DNA of 24,409 nt from CAYWJT01 sp964458655 (GTDB lineage: Bacteria; Acidobacteriota; Aminicenantia; Aminicenantales; Saccharicenantaceae), in contig CAYWJT010000044.1 in the NCBI GenBank assembly GCA_964458655.1, positions 1 through 24,409 on the forward strand, in the 5' to 3' direction. Under the pieces are notes generated by a model. It was not told the DNA's origin, searched no databases, and saw only the letters and a program-made list of their open reading frames with translations. A program made the translations under genes and the position numbers. This document shows positions 22,600 through 24,409 of the stretch, piece by piece. Position 1 is the first letter of the stretch. Every line of letters starts with the position of its first letter.

Positions 22600-24409
22600 A
22601 TGTTATCGTTCCTTATCAAAGCCTGGCCGTTTTTCCGCGGCCTTTTCATCGTGCTGCTCGTGGCCTTCTCGCTCGGCGGGCTGAACGACCTTTTCGTCGA
22701 CGTCTACTACTGGCTGCGCCTGCTCTTCCGGCGCCTGTTCAAGCGGGCGCTGATCAAGCCGCTCACGCTCGGACAAGTCTCTTCAGTGCCGGAAAAACCG
22801 ATTGCCGTGATGCTCCCGGCCTGGCACGAGGCCGGGGTCATCGCCAGCATGCTCCTCAACACCATCAGCACCCTCAACTACAGGAACTATTTCATCTTCG
22901 TCGGCACCTATCCCAACGACCCCGAGACGCAGGCCGAGGTCGACAAGGTCCGCGAGGTCTATCCCCAGGTGGTCAAGGTGGTCAACGCCAGGCCCGGGCC
23001 GACCACCAAGGCCGACAACCTCAACGAGATCTACAAAGGCATACGCCTGTTCGAGGAGGAACAGGGTTTCAGGTTCGACATCGTCGTCCTCAGCGACTCC
23101 GAGGACATCCATCATCCCCTTTCGCTAAAGCTGTTCAATTACCTGATGCCCCGGTTCGAGATGATCCAGGTCCCCATCATACCGCTCGAGGTGCCCTGGA
23201 ACAGCCTGGTCGGCGGCGTCTATATGGACGAGTTCGCCGAGATGCACCTTAAAGAGCTCATCGTCAGGGAGAAAATCGCCCGGGTCCTGCCCTCGGCCGG
23301 GACCAGCACGGCTTTCTGGCGGGAAGGGCTGCGTGAGCTGGAACTGAACTCGAGCGGCCGCATATTCAATGCCGCCAGCCTGGCCGAGGATTACGAAGTG
23401 GGCATCAGGCTGGGCAAGCTCGGCCTGAAGCAGATCATCCTGGTCCAGTACATCGAGCGGGTCATGATGAAAAAGCCCTGGTTCGGCGGCCGACCCAGGC
23501 CGAAGAAGGTCAGGGAGCTCGTCGCCACCCGGGCCTTTTTCCTGACCCAATTCCGCAAGGCCATGAGGCAGAGGGCCCGCTGGGTCTACGGCATAGCCTG
23601 GCAGGGCTTGAGGAACATCGGCTGGACCCGGGACCTCAAGGTCAACTACGCGCTGCTCAGGGACCGGCTCTCTTTCTTTACCAATATATTCTATTTCCTG
23701 GGCTATGTTCTGCTTGGATACATCGTGGCCATCTTCATCGTCGGGCTGTTCCGGCCGGAGTTCTATGTGCCGCCGCTCATCAGGCACGACGAGCTCTGGT
23801 GGAAACTGGCCCTGCTCGTGCTCTTCTTCCTGTTCTGGCGCCTGTTCATGAGGTTCGTCTTCGTCTTCAAGCTCTACGGATTCACCGCCGCTTTGATGAC
23901 ACCGGTCAGGATTGTCGTCGGCAACATGCTCAACTTCGCTTCCTCTGGCCTGGCGTTCCTCTGGCTCGTCAGGGCCGTCTCCACCGGCCGGGAGCAGGGC
24001 TGGGTCAAGACCGAGCACGAGTTCCCCGCGGCCGGCGTGGAGCTTTTCCGCCGAAAGATAGGCGACCTGCTCCTGGCCAGGCGCCGGATAACCGCCGGCC
24101 AGCTCGAAGAAGCGGTAAGGGCCCAGGAGGGCACCGGCAAGAAGCTGGGCGAGATCCTGGTCGAGAAGGGCTACGTGACCGAAGAGGAGCTCATGAGCGC
24201 CCTGGCCGAGCAGGTCAGGATGGCCTACGTCGAGATAGACCCGTTCGCGGTCGACCCCGAAGTCCTGGCCCTGGTGCCGCGCCGCATGGCCGAGCGCTAC
24301 CGTTTCTTCCCGCTCAGAAAAGAAGGCGACACGCTCCGTGTGGCCGTCGACCGGATCGAGCTCGGTCTGCTGCCCACCGGACTCGCCGACCTGCTGGAGA
24401 TGAAGGTCA
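22600..24409 (+). CDS. nfrB: NfrB-type glycosyltransferase with c-di-GMP-binding MshEN domain, 3' end outside the window
   Basis: The 603 visible residues align by eye along their whole length with E. coli NfrB (phage N4 adsorption protein B, 745 residues), for example in FIFVGTYPNDPETQAEVDKV and ARPGPTTKADNLN. The glycosyltransferase-2 residues are Asp166/Asp169 in SDSEDIHH, Asp264 in LAEDYEVG and the QxxRW motif at Gln324-Trp328. Membrane helices lie near 10-30, 360-390, 405-430 and 445-460. At 485-538 two MshEN repeats follow, RKIGDLLLARRRITAGQLEEA and KKLGEILVEKGYVTEEELMS, each continuing to a Gln. In E. coli this domain binds c-di-GMP and switches on synthesis of a ManNAc-containing glycan. 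The gene is divergent from wecB, which makes UDP-ManNAc. Confidence 0.93.
   Translation, partial: MLSFLIKAWPFFRGLFIVLLVAFSLGGLNDLFVDVYYWLRLLFRRLFKRALIKPLTLGQVSSVPEKPIAVMLPAWHEAGVIASMLLNTISTLNYRNYFIFVGTYPNDPETQAEVDKVREVYPQVVKVVNARPGPTTKADNLNEIYKGIRLFEEEQGFRFDIVVLSDSEDIHHPLSLKLFNYLMPRFEMIQVPIIPLEVPWNSLVGGVYMDEFAEMHLKELIVREKIARVLPSAGTSTAFWREGLRELELNSSGRIFNAASLAEDYEVGIRLGKLGLKQIILVQYIERVMMKKPWFGGRPRPKKVRELVATRAFFLTQFRKAMRQRARWVYGIAWQGLRNIGWTRDLKVNYALLRDRLSFFTNIFYFLGYVLLGYIVAIFIVGLFRPEFYVPPLIRHDELWWKLALLVLFFLFWRLFMRFVFVFKLYGFTAALMTPVRIVVGNMLNFASSGLAFLWLVRAVSTGREQGWVKTEHEFPAAGVELFRRKIGDLLLARRRITAGQLEEAVRAQEGTGKKLGEILVEKGYVTEEELMSALAEQVRMAYVEIDPFAVDPEVLALVPRRMAERYRFFPLRKEGDTLRVAVDRIELGLLPTGLADLLEMKV

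Noticed and set aside
1..24409. CRISPR arrays, prophage, integrons or other mobile elements
   Set aside because: I found no regularly spaced direct repeats, no integrase or transposase sequence and no phage structural genes; the tRNA-Leu is not followed by an integrase or a repeat of its 3' end.

Overview
The window is a GC-rich bacterial chromosome segment from a Gram-negative organism. The envelope evidence is an outer-membrane-type beta-barrel with a signal peptide, a Tat-exported protein, a Spy-like periplasmic protein and an NfrB-type glycan synthase. There are no insertion sequences, integrases, CRISPR arrays or phage structural genes. The number of radical-SAM and Fe-S proteins suggests an anaerobe or microaerophile. 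Overall texture reminds me of uncultured Acidobacteriota/Aminicenantota-type genomes, but that is a low-confidence inference.

Layout. 1-1156 (-): 5' part of purB. 1297-2968 (+): overlapping three-gene operon of ECF sigma factor, zinc-type anti-sigma factor and a small Spy/CpxP-like secreted protein, followed by a terminator and an AT-rich spacer. 3238-4275 (+): zinc metallopeptidase, convergent with a D-Ala-D-Ala-ligase-like ATP-grasp enzyme (4291-5367, -). 5437-6860 (-): a COG0731-type radical SAM protein and a small cupin. 6963-14285 (-): two giant genes of unknown function (1112 and 1322 codons); the first carries a Tat signal. 14634-14719 (+): tRNA-Leu(UAA). 14763-17909 (-): operon of UbiA prenyltransferase, SPASM radical SAM enzyme and QueG-like Fe-S protein. 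Divergent from it is gapN (18013-19617, +). 19703-21179 (+): a sigma-54-type promoter with a possible upstream activator site, driving a secreted Gln-rich coiled-coil protein and a predicted beta-barrel. 21353-22468 (-): wecB, divergent from nfrB (22600-end, +).

How the genes may work together. The clearest functional pairing is wecB with nfrB. In E. coli, WecB supplies UDP-ManNAc to NfrB, a c-di-GMP-controlled glycosyltransferase that makes the phage N4 receptor glycan; the two genes are adjacent here. The sigma-54 unit next to them encodes two envelope proteins and may be a regulated surface module. The giant gene pair looks like a dedicated export-linked two-protein system and is the best candidate in the window for something undescribed. 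Several genes have a sigma-70 -10 box only 8-14 nt before the start codon, which implies leaderless or nearly leaderless mRNAs, while others carry strong Shine-Dalgarno sequences.
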